A stretch of DNA of 64,000 nucleotides from the NCBI RefSeq assembly GCF_000372465.1, contig NZ_AQUZ01000035.1, positions 31,082-95,081 on the forward strand, given 5' to 3'. Positions 25,142 through 33,558 of this stretch are shown one piece after another (position 1 is the stretch's first letter; each line of letters opens with the position of its first letter). The DNA comes from Kribbella catacumbae DSM 19601 (GTDB lineage: Bacteria; Actinomycetota; Actinomycetes; Propionibacteriales; Kribbellaceae). The notes below the pieces were generated by a model. That model was not told the origin of the DNA and searched no databases. It was given only the letters and a program-made list of their open reading frames with translations. A program made the position numbers and the translations under genes.

Positions 25142-28100
25142 CCGATGCCAAGGGCAACAAGCAGGTCGTGGAGGGTGCCGTAGCCGCGGCAGTCTGGGGC
25201 GCATTGTTTGTCGGCTTGGAGTAGGAGGTCGTGGTCGAGGTCGTTCTGGCTGGCTTGGGAGAGGGTCCAGCCGAGTGGCGCGGACAGCGACGGCTGGGTG
25301 CTCTGGCTGATCACGTACGTCGAGTTCGGCAGCTTCTTGCGAAGGTCGGCGCACGCGGTCGAGTCCGAGCACAGCTGCTTGGCCGCTGCCGCTCGCGCTT
25401 CTTGGAGCAGCGCGCGGTCGCTGGTGCCATCCTCCTTGGCCGTGATCAGCTTTGTTGCCGGTGGCACCAGCAGTTCGGGGACCGACGAGAGATTCGTTCC
25501 CTGCTTGAAGGTGTTCCCGATCCCCTCCACCGGGTCGTCGTTGCCGACGCTGTAGTCCTTACCGGTGCCGTTCTCGATGTAGACGACCAGCGGTACCACG
25601 ACCTCACCGGTGCCCGCGGCAAGGACCTTGTCGTTGTGCTCCCGCACCGCGGGACCCCAGGCCGGCGCGAGATCGACGATCGTGCCGATCCCGGTGTTGT
25701 CGGTGTAACCACCATCCACCAACTGGGCCGGCTTCAGGTCACCACAACGGCCGACCACACCAGACGGTGTGACATAGGGGAACCGGCTCGCCAGCAGACC
25801 CGCGCTCAGGGCCTGCAGGTTGCCGACACATCCGGCGTCCTTGCGATCCTCCGTCGGTCCAAAGGCGCCGAAGAGGTCGTAGTTGTGTGCTCCTGCCACT
25901 CCAGCGCCGCAGTCGGGCCAGCCGTTCGCAGTACGGGCTCCGTCGCTGAGGTCGACCTGGCTCACCAGCGCGCGGCACCCGTTGCGGACGGCCGAGGTAG
26001 TCAGAATCAGCTGGCCGGTCATCGCTTCGCCGGCCTTCCCGTCGTCCGGCAGGAACAATCGGCGCAACTCGGGGACCTTGCGTTCCCACGCCGTCTCCAT
26101 CAAGCCTGCCCGGTCCAAGGGTTGCCGCGAAGGAGTCCGGTACTCCGCGGACGCATCGAACCGCAGCCCTGCGACACTCGCGAGCAGGTCACTCGACAGC
26201 AACGAGATCGTCGCGGCCCCGAGCGCCTCGTGACCCGCCATCGCCTTGACCGCTGTCAAGGGCCGATCGTGGAACCGGGCAACCGTCAGCCCGAAAGCAC
26301 CTCCGCTGGCACCGCCGGAGAACAGCACCGCATGCTTCGCGCAACCATTGCCCGCAGTACTGAGCTTCTCCAGTGCGGACGCGGTCCAGTACGTCGCCCG
26401 GATGCCGCCACCCTCCGCGGCGATCATCACCATCGGCCGCAAGGTAAGACCACCTTGCAGAGCGACCGTACACCGAGTCGACTGACCTTCCCACGCATCG
26501 AAGGCCTCCCGCAGGGTGGGTCGGTCCGGCGGCGCGGCGCTGGTGTCCGCCGTCACCGGGTGTACTTCTGTCTTGCCGCCGATCAGACTCGTCGCGATCA
26601 TCGCGGCGACCAGCAAGGCGATGATCGGCGTGGCACGCAGTCGCAGCCACCGGGTCTGGAACGCCTCCGGTGGTTGCCGTTCCTGGGCGTAGGCCACGAT
26701 CACCGCGATCAGGATCACCAGCGTCGCGATCCCGAGCATCGTCGCCGCCAGTACACCGAGCGCGTCCGCGATCCGTCGCGGGAAGGACCCGAGCAGGAGT
26801 ACCGCGAGGCTGGCACCGACCACGAGCCCGGACCGCACCTTGCCCCGCGGCGCCACATCGACCTGCGTCTCCCCGTTGGGGTTCACGCCAGGCGTGGCGA
26901 GGTGGCCGTACCAGCCGAGTGGTCCGGTGGTCTCCGGCTGTCCCCACTTCTGGATCGCTCGCAGGAGCGGCCACGAGAGCAGCCACGGACCGATGGCCAG
27001 CACCACGCCGATCACGAGCGCCACCGACGGATGGACGACGTACGACGAATCGAACAGCCCGACCTCGTCACCGGCCGCAAGTGCGGCGAAGGCGCGGATC
27101 ATGCCCAGACCGCCGAGGGACACCGCCGTCACGGCGAGGGCATCGCCGGCGATCATCACGTCGCGGGGGAACCACTCCCCGACCGGACGGAGCGCCTTCG
27201 GCTCGACCTCCAGGTACTTGCGGAAGAGGTACGACAGGAGCAGTACAAGCAGCGGGATCAGGCAGAACACGACCAGGCGCCGCTTGAAGACCTCGCCTTG
27301 ACCGGTCACGACGATCACGAGCGCCACCACTGGCAGCATGATCGGACCGATGATCCAGAGCTTGAGGTTGTGCCGGCGCGGTTGCCCCTCTTGATTGTAG
27401 AAGGGCCATCCGAAGCTTGCACCGTTCACTCGGCGCACGGCCCAGTCAGCACGGAGCCGGCCCAGCAAGAAGAGCGCCGGCAGCAGCACCGCGTAGTACA
27501 GGAGAGCGGCGATGAGGGCGTGACGGACACCGGTGCCGGTGTCGAGCCAGCTGCGCTGGACGTCTGGGAGCTGGTCGAGGACCTCGGTGCCGGGCACGAC
27601 CGCCAGCACGGCAAGTGGGAGGAAGGCGAGCAGGCTGAACCGCTGGATCCATAACGCGCGGACGATCCGTGGCCGTGCTGCCCAGATCGTCCGGCGGTGG
27701 CGATAGATCAAGAGGATGAGGACGGCGACAAAAGCGGCCCACTTGAGCTCCGTGATCACCATGACGATGAACGCCTGCGCGGTTGAGACGCAGTCTCCCC
27801 CGCCACAACGCTCGGTGCCGAGCCAGTAGGTCATGACGTTCTCGGCCACGTCGAGTCCCGCCAGCACCAGTACCGGGCCGACGGCAACGAAGCGTCTCAG
27901 CGCCAGAACGTAGATGGCGATGAGGATGAAGTCGAGCACGAGGTAGAACTCCAGCAACGGCAACCACTTACTCAGTTGTTCAGTGGTGAGAATGCCGTGC
28001 CAATCGCGGTACTCCGTCGCCGCGAGCGGCCCGCTCATCCCGTTGAACGACCACGACGATCCGCCCTGCTCCAGAAACCCTTTCGCCAGCAGGCCGATCT

Positions 28101-28191
28101 CGTTCATCGCCAGCCAAACCGCCGCCAGCCCGGCCAGCACCGCCCCCACCCACCGAAAATCAGCAGGCCCAGGCGCCTCGGTCTCAACCAT
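25138..28191 (-). CDS. Large membrane protein with C-terminal patatin-like phospholipase domain
   Basis: 1017 residues from the ATG at 28191. The first ~530 residues contain about twelve hydrophobic helices. A soluble patatin-like domain follows: oxyanion loop 'AAEGGGIRATYW' (~587), nucleophile elbow 'FSGGASGGAFG' (GxSxG type, ~625) and catalytic Asp in 'LVDGGYTDNTG' (~825). Together these suggest a membrane-anchored acyl hydrolase acting on lipids. Several Cys pairs in the C-terminal domain ('NGCAKHAV', 'WPDCGAG', 'CAPDCRGYG') suggest that it may face outward. Substrate unknown; not obviously linked to the CNN operon with which it converges. Confidence 0.85.
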   Translation of the reverse strand: MVETEAPGPADFRWVGAVLAGLAAVWLAMNEIGLLAKGFLEQGGSSWSFNGMSGPLAATEYRDWHGILTTEQLSKWLPLLEFYLVLDFILIAIYVLALRRFVAVGPVLVLAGLDVAENVMTYWLGTERCGGGDCVSTAQAFIVMVITELKWAAFVAVLILLIYRHRRTIWAARPRIVRALWIQRFSLLAFLPLAVLAVVPGTEVLDQLPDVQRSWLDTGTGVRHALIAALLYYAVLLPALFLLGRLRADWAVRRVNGASFGWPFYNQEGQPRRHNLKLWIIGPIMLPVVALVIVVTGQGEVFKRRLVVFCLIPLLVLLLSYLFRKYLEVEPKALRPVGEWFPRDVMIAGDALAVTAVSLGGLGMIRAFAALAAGDEVGLFDSSYVVHPSVALVIGVVLAIGPWLLSWPLLRAIQKWGQPETTGPLGWYGHLATPGVNPNGETQVDVAPRGKVRSGLVVGASLAVLLLGSFPRRIADALGVLAATMLGIATLVILIAVIVAYAQERQPPEAFQTRWLRLRATPIIALLVAAMIATSLIGGKTEVHPVTADTSAAPPDRPTLREAFDAWEGQSTRCTVALQGGLTLRPMVMIAAEGGGIRATYWTASALEKLSTAGNGCAKHAVLFSGGASGGAFGLTVARFHDRPLTAVKAMAGHEALGAATISLLSSDLLASVAGLRFDASAEYRTPSRQPLDRAGLMETAWERKVPELRRLFLPDDGKAGEAMTGQLILTTSAVRNGCRALVSQVDLSDGARTANGWPDCGAGVAGAHNYDLFGAFGPTEDRKDAGCVGNLQALSAGLLASRFPYVTPSGVVGRCGDLKPAQLVDGGYTDNTGIGTIVDLAPAWGPAVREHNDKVLAAGTGEVVVPLVVYIENGTGKDYSVGNDDPVEGIGNTFKQGTNLSSVPELLVPPATKLITAKEDGTSDRALLQEARAAAAKQLCSDSTACADLRKKLPNSTYVISQSTQPSLSAPLGWTLSQASQNDLDHDLLLQADKQCAPDCRGYGTLHDLLVALGIG

Positions 28192-28305
28192 CGGCCTTCG
28201 CCCCCACAAGCTAGATCGCCACAGTCAACGGTCCGTTACGTGCAGTTACATTGCCGCACACTTGGCTGCCTCCAACAAGAGTTCAGGGCGTAGGGTGGTA
28301 GTCGC

Positions 28306-28492
28306 AGTTGGTTCGTCCTGCCCGCCAGGCAGGACGTCGTAAGAGGGAACCCGGTGTGATTCCGGGACTGCCCCGCAGCGGTGAGTGGGAACGACCGCCG
28401 TCATCAGCACTGGGCCTTCGGGTCCGGGAAGCGACGGCCAGTAGGTGTCTGGCGACAGACGTGCCCGCGAGTCCGAAGACCTGCCACTGCCC
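28306..28492 (+). promoter_or_regulatory. Cobalamin (B12) riboswitch
   Basis: Conserved B12 elements appear in order: AAGAGGGAACCCGGTG, then ATTCCGGGACTG and CCCCGCAGCGGTGAG (the B12-box region), a variable stem-loop with GCACTGGGCCTTCGG..., and the closing GCCCGCGAGTCCGAAGACCTGCC. It lies ~130 bases before metE on the same strand. B12 binding would repress the cobalamin-independent methionine synthase, the standard arrangement in actinomycetes. Outer boundaries are approximate. Confidence 0.92.
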
Positions 28493-28619
28493 ACGTGCGC
28501 CCGGCGCTCGTGGTGATCTCGGTGACCTCGTGGGAAGGTCGGCGCGCGAGTGGTTGCTGCGCTTTCTCTCCCGTTCGGGGCCCGTGGTCTTTCGAGACGC
28601 GCTCACGAAGGAGAGACGC

Positions 28620-29792
28620 TTGACTACGCAATCCGTGGCCACGGTGTACGGCTACCCCCGGCAAGGTCAGAACCGGGAACTGAAGAAGTCCATCGAGGGC
28701 TACTGGAAGGGCAGCGTCAGCGCGGAAGCCCTCCGGCAGACCGCGAAGGACCTGCGCGAGGCCAACTGGCGCCACCTCGTTTCCGATGGCATCGACGAGG
28801 TGCCGACCGGCGACTTCTCGTACTACGACCACGTGCTCGACACCTCGGTGATGCTCGGTGCGATCCCTGACCGGTACCGCGCCGCCGTCGAGGCCGACGC
28901 GCTGGACGGGTACTTCGCGATGGCGCGCGGTACGCAGGAGGTCGCGCCGCTGGAGATGACCAAGTGGTTCGACACCAACTACCACTACCTGGTCCCCGAG
29001 CTCGGTCCTGACACCGTCTTCACCGCCGACGCCGGCAAGCAGGTCGCCGAACTGAAGGAAGCCGTCGCGCTAGGTCTCAAGGCCCGGCCGGTCCTAGTAG
29101 GTCCGGTGACCTATCTGCTGCTCGCGAAGCGGCAGTACGCGCAGTCGCAGACCGATCGGCCGGTGAAGGGGATGCTGACCGGGCCGGTGACGATGCTCGC
29201 GTGGTCGTTCGTTCGCGACGACCAGCCCCGCAGCGAGACGGCTCGTCAGGTGGCGCTCGCCCTGCGGGACGAGGTCGGCGATCTGGAGACGGCCGGCGCC
29301 GCGGTGATCCAGGTCGACGAGCCTGCGTTGCGTGAGACGTTGCCGCTGCGGCAGGCCGATCGGGCGGAGTACCTCGCGTGGGGTACCGAGGTCTTCCGGC
29401 TGACCACCAGCGGCGTCCGCGCGGACACCCAGATCCACACGCACATGTGTTACGTCGAGTTCGGCGACATCCTCAACGCGCTGGACGAGATGGATGCCGA
29501 CGTGGCCAGCCTGGAGGCGGCCAGGTCGCACATGCAGGTCGCCCACGAGTTGGGTGAGGCCGGCTATCCCCGCGAGGTCGGGCCGGGCGTGTACGACATC
29601 CACTCACCCCGCGTGCCGGGTACCGCCGAAATGGTCGCCCTCCTGCACAAGGGTCTGGACGCGATCCCGGCCGAGCGGCTGTGGGTCAACCCCGACTGCG
29701 GCCTGAAGACACGCGGCTGGGCGGAGGTCCGCGACTCGTTGCAGAACCTGGTCGGCGCGGCGCGCGAAGTACGCGACGTCCTCGGTTCCTGA
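28620..29792 (+). CDS. metE: MetE-like methionine synthase lacking ~350 internal residues
   Basis: 390 residues against ~750-770 for normal cobalamin-independent methionine synthase. Residues 1-171 match the start of the N-terminal barrel ('VATVYGYPRQGQNRELKKSIEGYWKG', 'VLVGPVTYLLLAKR'). The sequence then jumps in frame at about 29133 to the late C-terminal barrel ('QYAQSQTDRPVKGMLTGPVTMLAWSF'). The catalytic zinc ligands remain: H275, C277, E299 and C360 ('IHTHMCY', 'SLEAARS', 'NPDCGLKTRGW'). TTG start at 28620 with GAAGGAG about 7 bases upstream. It sits under a B12 riboswitch. Activity is doubtful, since half the polyglutamate-folate binding architecture is gone; a recent internal deletion is the simplest reading. 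Confidence 0.88.
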   Translation: MTTQSVATVYGYPRQGQNRELKKSIEGYWKGSVSAEALRQTAKDLREANWRHLVSDGIDEVPTGDFSYYDHVLDTSVMLGAIPDRYRAAVEADALDGYFAMARGTQEVAPLEMTKWFDTNYHYLVPELGPDTVFTADAGKQVAELKEAVALGLKARPVLVGPVTYLLLAKRQYAQSQTDRPVKGMLTGPVTMLAWSFVRDDQPRSETARQVALALRDEVGDLETAGAAVIQVDEPALRETLPLRQADRAEYLAWGTEVFRLTTSGVRADTQIHTHMCYVEFGDILNALDEMDADVASLEAARSHMQVAHELGEAGYPREVGPGVYDIHSPRVPGTAEMVALLHKGLDAIPAERLWVNPDCGLKTRGWAEVRDSLQNLVGAAREVRDVLGS

Positions 29793-29807
29793 CCCCACTG
29801 ACCGACC

Positions 29808-29837
29808 GGGGCCAGCCTTTGTCGGAAGGCTGGCCCC
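29808..29837 (+). terminator. Terminator hairpin after metE
   Basis: Perfect 12-bp arms 29808-29819 (GGGGCCAGCCTT) and 29826-29837 (AAGGCTGGCCCC) with a 6-nt loop, 15 bases after the stop codon. Confidence 0.8.
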
Positions 29838-29906
29838 GATCGCTTGTATCTGCGATCCCGTCGCATATGGTGACGGAGTGAGCACAGCTGTGCGTGTGCG
29901 GCGCCT

Positions 29907-29927
29907 AAGCTCAGCTCGTCTGAGCTT
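29907..29927. promoter_or_regulatory. Palindrome upstream of rocD
   Basis: AAGCTCAG and CTGAGCTT are perfect 8-bp inverted arms separated by CTCGT, ending 20 bases before the rocD start. Probable operator for a regulator of arginine/ornithine catabolism; identity unknown. Confidence 0.45.
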
Positions 29928-29947
29928 CGTGATCGAAAGGCTGATCT

Positions 29948-31150
29948 GTGACTGACCCGATGGCGCTGGAGGACTCCTACGGCGCGCACAACTACCACCC
30001 ACTGCCTGTCACCGTCGCGACGGCTGAAGGCGTCTGGGTCACCGACACCTCGGGCCGCCGCTACCTGGACTGTCTGGCCGGGTACTCCGCACTCAACTTC
30101 GGCCACCGGCACCCCGCGCTGATCGCCGCCGCGACCGAGCAGCTCGGCCGCGTCACGCTGACCAGTCGCGCCTTCCACCACGACCAGCTCGGCCCGTTCT
30201 GCGCCGAGCTCGCCGCGCTAGCGGGCAAGGACGCGGTGCTGCCGATGAACTCCGGCGCCGAGGCGGTCGAGACCGCACTCAAGCTGGCCCGCCGCTGGGG
30301 CTACCTGGTCAAGGGCGTGCCCGACGGCCAGGCCACCATCATCGTTGCTGACGGCAACTTCCATGGCCGGACCATCAGCATCATCAGCTTCTCCGGCGAT
30401 ACCGAGGCGCACGACAACTGCGGCCCGTACACGCCCGGCTTCCGCTCGGTCCCGTACGGCGACGCGGCCGCGCTGGAGGCCGCGATCGACGAGACCACGG
30501 TCGCCGTACTCATCGAGCCGGTCCAGGGCGAGGCGGGTGTCGTCGTACCGCCCGAGGGGTATCTGGCTGCGGTTCGCGAGCTCTGCACCAAGAACCAGGT
30601 GCTGATGATGGCCGACGAGATCCAGTCCGGGCTCGGTCGTGCAGGCGCCACCTTCGCGAGCTCACGGGCGGGCGTCGTACCGGATGTCTATGTCCTCGGG
30701 AAGGCGCTCGGCGGCGGCATCATGCCACTGTCGGCCGTCGTCGCCGACCGCGCGGTGATGGACGTCATCACGCCCGGTACGCACGGCAGCACCTTCGGCG
30801 GGAACCCGCTCGCGGTGGCGATCGGCCGCGCCGTGATCAAGCTGCTCGAGCCGGGTGACCTGCAGGAGCACGCGCTGGCGATGGAGCAGGCGTTGCGCGA
30901 CCGGCTGGAGCCGTTGCGGGCGCAGGGTCTGGTCGGCTTGCGGGTGCATGGTTTGTGGGCCGGGCTGGATCTGGATCCCGCGCTCGGGACGGGCCGGGTG
31001 CTGTGCGAGCAGCTCGCGGAGCACGGCGTACTGGCGAAGGACACGCACGGGTCGACGATCCGATTGTCGCCGCCGCTGGTGATCACTACCGAGGAGCTCG
31101 ACTGGATGACGGAGCGACTCGCCCTGTCGCTCAAGGCGCTGGCGGGCTGA
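29948..31150 (+). CDS. rocD: Ornithine--oxo-acid transaminase
   Basis: 400 residues. Class III PLP aminotransferase: 'MNSGAEAVETALKLARRWG' (PLP phosphate region), 'ADEIQSGLGRAG' (PLP ring-stacking Asp) and the Schiff-base Lys K252 in 'YVLGKALGGGIMP'. The N-terminal 'YGAHNYHPLPVTVATAEGVWVTD' and 'GYSALNFGHRHP' are characteristic of RocD, which converts ornithine to glutamate semialdehyde in arginine/ornithine breakdown. GTG start at 29948; no close ribosome site other than GAAAGG. No rocF or ddaH partner is in the window. Confidence 0.92.
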   Translation: MTDPMALEDSYGAHNYHPLPVTVATAEGVWVTDTSGRRYLDCLAGYSALNFGHRHPALIAAATEQLGRVTLTSRAFHHDQLGPFCAELAALAGKDAVLPMNSGAEAVETALKLARRWGYLVKGVPDGQATIIVADGNFHGRTISIISFSGDTEAHDNCGPYTPGFRSVPYGDAAALEAAIDETTVAVLIEPVQGEAGVVVPPEGYLAAVRELCTKNQVLMMADEIQSGLGRAGATFASSRAGVVPDVYVLGKALGGGIMPLSAVVADRAVMDVITPGTHGSTFGGNPLAVAIGRAVIKLLEPGDLQEHALAMEQALRDRLEPLRAQGLVGLRVHGLWAGLDLDPALGTGRVLCEQLAEHGVLAKDTHGSTIRLSPPLVITTEELDWMTERLALSLKALAG

Positions 31151-31155
31151 TCCCG

Positions 31156-31527
31156 ATGATCGAGGTCCGACTCGCGACCGCGGCCGACGGTACGGCGATC
31201 GGGAGCGTGCACGCCGCCTCCTGGGAGGCGGCGTACGCACCTTTCTTCGATCCCGAGTTCGCCGCCGATCAGATCTCCTCGCGGTTGAACCGCTGGCACG
31301 ACCGGATCGCCGACCCGCACGGCCTGGTCCTGCTCGCAGGAGTGGACGGCCGCCCGCTGGCCTTCTCCTGGAGCGTTCCCTCGTCGGCGGACCTCGCGGA
31401 GCTCTACAGCTTCTACGCCCATCCCGACGGCTGGGGCACCGGCGTCGCAGCGGCCCTGATGACCCGGGTAGGCCCTCTTTACACCGGCACCTTCCATCTC
31501 TGCGCGTCTGAGCCGTTGCAGTCGTAG
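31156..31527 (+). pseudogene. GNAT N-acetyltransferase truncated at its C-terminus
   Basis: Begins with a good GNAT start ('MIEVRLATAADGTAIGSVHAASWEAAYAPFF...') and reaches the acetyl-CoA binding strand ('YAHPDGWGTGVAAALMTRV'), then diverges at about 31470 into sequence that is the antisense of the lectin gene's 3' end ('GPLYTGTFHLCASEPLQS'). About 40-50 residues that complete the GNAT fold are missing. It starts 6 bases after rocD. It is probably non-functional, broken by a deletion whose junction lies at the end of the convergent lectin gene. Confidence 0.75.
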
Positions 31528-33503
31528 ATCTGCAGGTCGGTACCGTCGGCGGTCGCACCGCTTGGGCTGTCCAGGCAGCGACCTGACTGCGGATTCAGCA
31601 GGGAATCGTTCGCCTGTGGTTGCCAGATCTGCCCACCGGCGGTGCCGCAGTCCCACAGCTGGACTTTGGTGGAGTTCGCCGTACCGTTGCCGACGATGTC
31701 CAGACACTTGCCGAAGGCACGGATCTTGCCGTCGGTGGAGATGCTCCACTGCTGACCCGGTACGCCGCCGCACGCCCACAACTGGACGACGTTCCCGCTG
31801 GTCGGCGTATTGGTGTCCACGTCGACGCACTTGCCGGCGGCCGCGGGTCCGGTGATCGGACCGGTCGGGAAGCCGGGCAGGTTCCACTTCTGCGGATCGA
31901 GGCCGTTGCAGTCGTAGATCTGGAGGTCAGTGCCGTCGGCGGTCGCGCCACTCGGGCTGTCGAGGCAACGACCAGACTGCGGGTTCAGTAGCGAGCCGTT
32001 GGCCTGTGGGCGCCATTGCTGTCCACCGGCGGTGCCGCAGTCCCACAACTGGACCTTAGTGAGATTCGCCGTACCGTTGCCGACGATGTCGAGGCACTTG
32101 CCGAACGCGCGAAGGGTGCCGTCGGCCATCACCGTCCATTGCTGTCCGGGTACGCCGCCACAGGTCCACAACTGCACGGCATTCCCGCTGACCGCCGTGT
32201 TGTGATCGACGTCAAGACATTTGCCGGCCGCGGCCGGTCCGGTGATCGTGCCAGTCGGTCCGCCGACGACTCCGGTCCCGAAGCGCACCTGGCACTGGTT
32301 CCCGGTCCCGAGCCACGTCGCCGCCAGGTAGAGGAACGACGTACCGTTGATCGACGGGACGATCGGCGAACTGTAGCCCGGGCAGCCGGGAGCACCAGGA
32401 CCGTAGCTGCCGGTGGGGTTGACGTTGACCGGCGCTTCGAGCTCGGTCCAGCTGCCGCTGCCGAGCGAGGTGTTTGCCAACAGCACCGATCCCGATTCCG
32501 CCATCACCGCCTTGCTGCCGGTCGGTCCGGTGACCACGCGTTGTCCGGACATCAGCAACGTGCCGTTCGGTCCACCGCCAGGGATCCAGGCGACGTACGG
32601 CGTGTGCAGGAGATGGCGGCCGTCAGTCGTCTGGGCGAGAGTGCCGGGGCTGTTGGTCGGTGCCCAGTTGAGTCCGTCGGCACTGGTCTTGAGGTACACC
32701 TCGCACGCGTGGTCGGCGTTGGTGGCGTCGCGGCACAGTTCGTACGTCATCAGGAACTGGCCGTTCGGCAGAGCGGTGATGATCGACATGCCCGGGCGGG
32801 CCAGATTGTCGGCGGGGAACGCCACGTCGGGGGTGATGCTGCCACTCCAGGACGCGCCTCCGTTGGTCGAGGTGTAGTGCCCGATGATCTGGTTGTTGGT
32901 CGGCGAACCCGCTGGGCGTTCGTCGGAGATGAAGCAGGCGAGGGTGTTGTTCGGCGCGAGCAGGAACCACGGCTCCCAGATGCCCTGACCGATAGTGTTC
33001 GGCTGACCGCTGGTCTGGGTGCAGTTCGACAGGTACTGCCAGCTCGCGCCGTGGTCGGTGCTCTTGAAGACCTCGATCTTCTGCGCGGTGAAGTTGCCTT
33101 CGTCCCACGCCGTACCGGCGGCGAGCAGGTCGCCCTGGTTCAGGCCGCTCGCGGTCCGCGGCACCTCGTAGACGACTGGCGCGCCGAGGTCCCAGCCGGC
33201 CGTGTTCGAGCTGATCGTGCTGATCGGGCTCGCGCCGAAGGTGGCACCACCATCGGTACTCCGGAAGATCGGGAAGGTGGCCGGGCCGGATTCGTTGCGC
33301 CGGGCAAACGTCGACAGGATGGTCCGGCCACCGTTCCCGTCGTGATCGAGCCGGATCGCCCGCGGATAGCTGGCGTCGGCGTTCGGATAAGTACTGAGGT
33401 TGGGGCTGTACAACACGTTTCCCGGCGGTGCCGCACTGGCCGGGGTGGCCACCAGGGCTGCGGCGATGATGCCGAGGGTGACCAACAACCTACGGATGGA
33501 CAT
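31479..33503 (-). CDS. Secreted beta-propeller (sialidase/GH93-like) with two tandem ricin-type lectin domains
   Basis: 674 residues, signal peptide 'MSIRRLLVTLGIIAAALVATPASA'. The first ~400 residues form a BNR/Asp-box propeller ('FRSTDGGATFG', 'FKSTDHGASWQ', 'YTSTNGGASWS') with 'GIWEPWFLLAPNNTLACFISDER', reminiscent of GH93 exo-arabinanases or sialidases; the exact family is uncertain. Two nearly identical ricin B (CBM13) domains follow, each with 'AAGKCxDVDxNT', 'CGGVPGQQW' and 'GRCLDSPSGATADGTDLQIYDCNG'. ATG at 33503 has GGAGG upstream. Last gene of the LacI-controlled sugar operon; it would release sugar from an outside polymer for import. Confidence 0.88.
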   Translation of the reverse strand: MSIRRLLVTLGIIAAALVATPASAAPPGNVLYSPNLSTYPNADASYPRAIRLDHDGNGGRTILSTFARRNESGPATFPIFRSTDGGATFGASPISTISSNTAGWDLGAPVVYEVPRTASGLNQGDLLAAGTAWDEGNFTAQKIEVFKSTDHGASWQYLSNCTQTSGQPNTIGQGIWEPWFLLAPNNTLACFISDERPAGSPTNNQIIGHYTSTNGGASWSGSITPDVAFPADNLARPGMSIITALPNGQFLMTYELCRDATNADHACEVYLKTSADGLNWAPTNSPGTLAQTTDGRHLLHTPYVAWIPGGGPNGTLLMSGQRVVTGPTGSKAVMAESGSVLLANTSLGSGSWTELEAPVNVNPTGSYGPGAPGCPGYSSPIVPSINGTSFLYLAATWLGTGNQCQVRFGTGVVGGPTGTITGPAAAGKCLDVDHNTAVSGNAVQLWTCGGVPGQQWTVMADGTLRAFGKCLDIVGNGTANLTKVQLWDCGTAGGQQWRPQANGSLLNPQSGRCLDSPSGATADGTDLQIYDCNGLDPQKWNLPGFPTGPITGPAAAGKCVDVDTNTPTSGNVVQLWACGGVPGQQWSISTDGKIRAFGKCLDIVGNGTANSTKVQLWDCGTAGGQIWQPQANDSLLNPQSGRCLDSPSGATADGTDLQIYDCNGSDAQRWKVPV

Positions 33504-33558
33504 GTTGCCTCCTCTGACGAACGGCGGGTGGGTCGAGAAGTCCAAGAGAAGGTGAGCG

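Noticed and set aside
25231..27654. 807-codon plus-strand open frame opposite the patatin-like gene.
   Set aside because: Antisense shadow; its translation is low-complexity and Arg/His/Asp-rich, with no motifs, while the minus-strand gene has clear helices and catalytic motifs.
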